Assembly (NCBI GenBank): GCA_016617495.1
Contig: WYCU01000003.1
Span: forward strand, 248,001-312,000
Length of the DNA: 64,000 nt
Direction: 5' to 3'
Source of the DNA: Azonexaceae bacterium s22
Lineage (GTDB): Bacteria; Pseudomonadota; Gammaproteobacteria; Burkholderiales; Rhodocyclaceae
Of this stretch, positions 63,133-64,000 are shown piece by piece. Position 1 is the first letter of the stretch. Every line of letters begins with the position of its first letter. The translations under genes were made by a program, and so were the position numbers. Under the pieces are notes generated by a model. It saw only the letters and a list, made by a program, of their open reading frames with translations. It made no database searches and was not told the origin of the DNA.

Positions 63133-64000
63133 TCAGTATTTCACGCGGGCAAAATACGTTTTTTCTGAAGCTTCCAGCGCCTGGCGCACCGTCGTGATGC
63201 CTTTTTCCTCCAGCAACGGCAGAAGTTTCAGGAAGACCGCCGCGGTGGCTACAGAATCCTCAAGCGCGTTATGCCGGCTGTCGATCTGGATGCCGAGCCG
63301 CTCCAGGATGGTGTCGAGCTTGTGCGATTCCTGGTTCGGATGCACCACGGCCGAAAGCAGCAAGGTATCGAGCACGGGCTGGTTGAAACGCACCCCGGTG
63401 CGCTCTTCCTTGAGCTGCAGGAAGCGCATGTCGAAGGCGGCGTTGTGGGCAATCAGGACGGTGTCTTCGCAGAATTCGTGGAAGGCCGGCAGCACCACAT
63501 CGATGTTGGGCTGACCACGCACCATGTCTTCGCTGATGCCGTGAATGGGAATGGATTCCGGACGCAATGGCCGCTCCGGATCGACCAGCTGATTGAAAAT
63601 CTCCTGCCGCAGGATGCGGTTGTTAACGATACGCACGGCACCGATCTGGATGATTTCATCCCCGTTCGAGGGCTCCAGACCGGTCGTTTCGGTATCGAAG
63701 ACGGTATAGGTCAAATCGCTCAGTTTGCGATCGAGATCGATCGACTGGTCTTCGAACTTGAACAGGTCGAAGTCATAGTATTCCGGCCGCCCGGTGCCGC
63801 GGGAGCGATCCTCCTCCTGCACCACTTCCGGCGTCGCCACGGGCAGCACGAAGCGGAAGAAGGCACGATGCGCAGCCTTTTCGCGCTGATACCAGATTTC
63901 GCCGCCATGGCGGTCGATGACATCGCGCAAGGTCATCGGCGTGGTTTCGCCGGCCACTTCCATGGAATCCATTTCCCAGGTGTAGAAAGTTTCCGAGGAC
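63133..64000 (-). CDS. 3'-5' exonuclease fused to a histidine-kinase-type ATPase end (partial)
   Basis: The frame is open to the right edge, so the N-terminus is outside. The visible part begins with the last strand/helix of a HATPase domain (DVIDRHGGEIWYQREKA then FFRFVLPV), a linker (EYYDFDLFKF), then a complete DnaQ/RNase T exonuclease: FDTETTGLEPSNGDEIIQIGAVRI, AHNAAFDMRFLQ, and H/D motif HNALEDSVATAAVF. All DEDDh residues are present. It overlaps nothing and is 1 bp upstream of the DUF294 paralogue. Such kinase-exonuclease fusions are known in betaproteobacterial acetate-symporter loci; the substrate is unclear. Confidence 0.8.
   Translation of the reverse strand, partial: SSETFYTWEMDSMEVAGETTPMTLRDVIDRHGGEIWYQREKAAHRAFFRFVLPVATPEVVQEEDRSRGTGRPEYYDFDLFKFEDQSIDLDRKLSDLTYTVFDTETTGLEPSNGDEIIQIGAVRIVNNRILRQEIFNQLVDPERPLRPESIPIHGISEDMVRGQPNIDVVLPAFHEFCEDTVLIAHNAAFDMRFLQLKEERTGVRFNQPVLDTLLLSAVVHPNQESHKLDTILERLGIQIDSRHNALEDSVATAAVFLKLLPLLEEKGITTVRQALEASEKTYFARVKY

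Overview
The window is GC-rich (about 65% by eye) and fits a betaproteobacterium, most likely of the Rhodocyclales/Rhodocyclaceae type. The grounds are gene content (VC_2705-type symporter with cNMP/CBS/DUF294 proteins, CcoG, CheA/CheX signalling, Cus-type copper efflux, Acr3 arsenic cluster), codon use and a MocR/DUF2917 pair. No rRNA genes are present, so the taxon is an inference.

Layout: 1-2000 is an AT-richer accessory edge (partial gene, DUF2442 protein, coiled-coil orphan). 2018-9446 holds housekeeping and metabolic genes: DUF2917/MocR pair, ferric-reductase-like flavoprotein, ArsC/Spx-like reductase, Hsp33, PhoD-like phosphatase, FkbM methyltransferase. 9611-14237 has two nucleotide-sugar SDR enzymes, a family-25 glycosyltransferase and a GYF-rhomboid protease. 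14575-19015 has an LHPP-like phosphatase and an arsenic operon (arsR-arsC-acr3-arsP-like permease-small thioredoxin). 19205-24033 is a lower-GC island bounded by 19-bp inverted repeats, with four co-directional genes of unknown function that I read as HEPN-like, HEPN-like, PIN-like and UPF0489-like. 24353-36173 has a lipocalin-like protein, the cusF-cusC-cusB-cusA copper/silver efflux genes (with 1.45 kb of structured repeats wedged between cusB and cusA), hflX and a CusRS-like two-component pair; a CusR-box-like palindrome lies upstream of cusF. 36310-39208 is a CheA-like kinase/CheY/CheX operon. 39586-41834 holds small exported and membrane proteins. 41835-44414 is a low-GC decayed patch with two orphan membrane proteins and a broken type I secretion ABC transporter fragment. 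44415-51248 has a FAD oxidoreductase, patatin, rimO, ccoG and a sigma-54 activator. 51252-56403 has three exported proteins (beta-helix, RTX/beta-propeller, RTX). 56697-64000 has tRNA-Ser followed by a probable operon of symporter, degenerate exonuclease, two DUF294 proteins and a kinase/exonuclease fusion that runs off the right edge.

The two most noteworthy observations are (a) the IR-bounded HEPN/PIN-like cassette, a candidate undescribed defence or toxin-type system, and (b) a dispersed 16-bp word ATTGTCGCGGTCGACC, present 18 times (allowing 1-2 mismatches) in both orientations, in and between genes, usually followed about one helical turn later by an A-rich GGCAAAAAT-like tail. That architecture recalls DNA-uptake sequences. 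All database-style family names are recognised by eye from motifs; no search was run.
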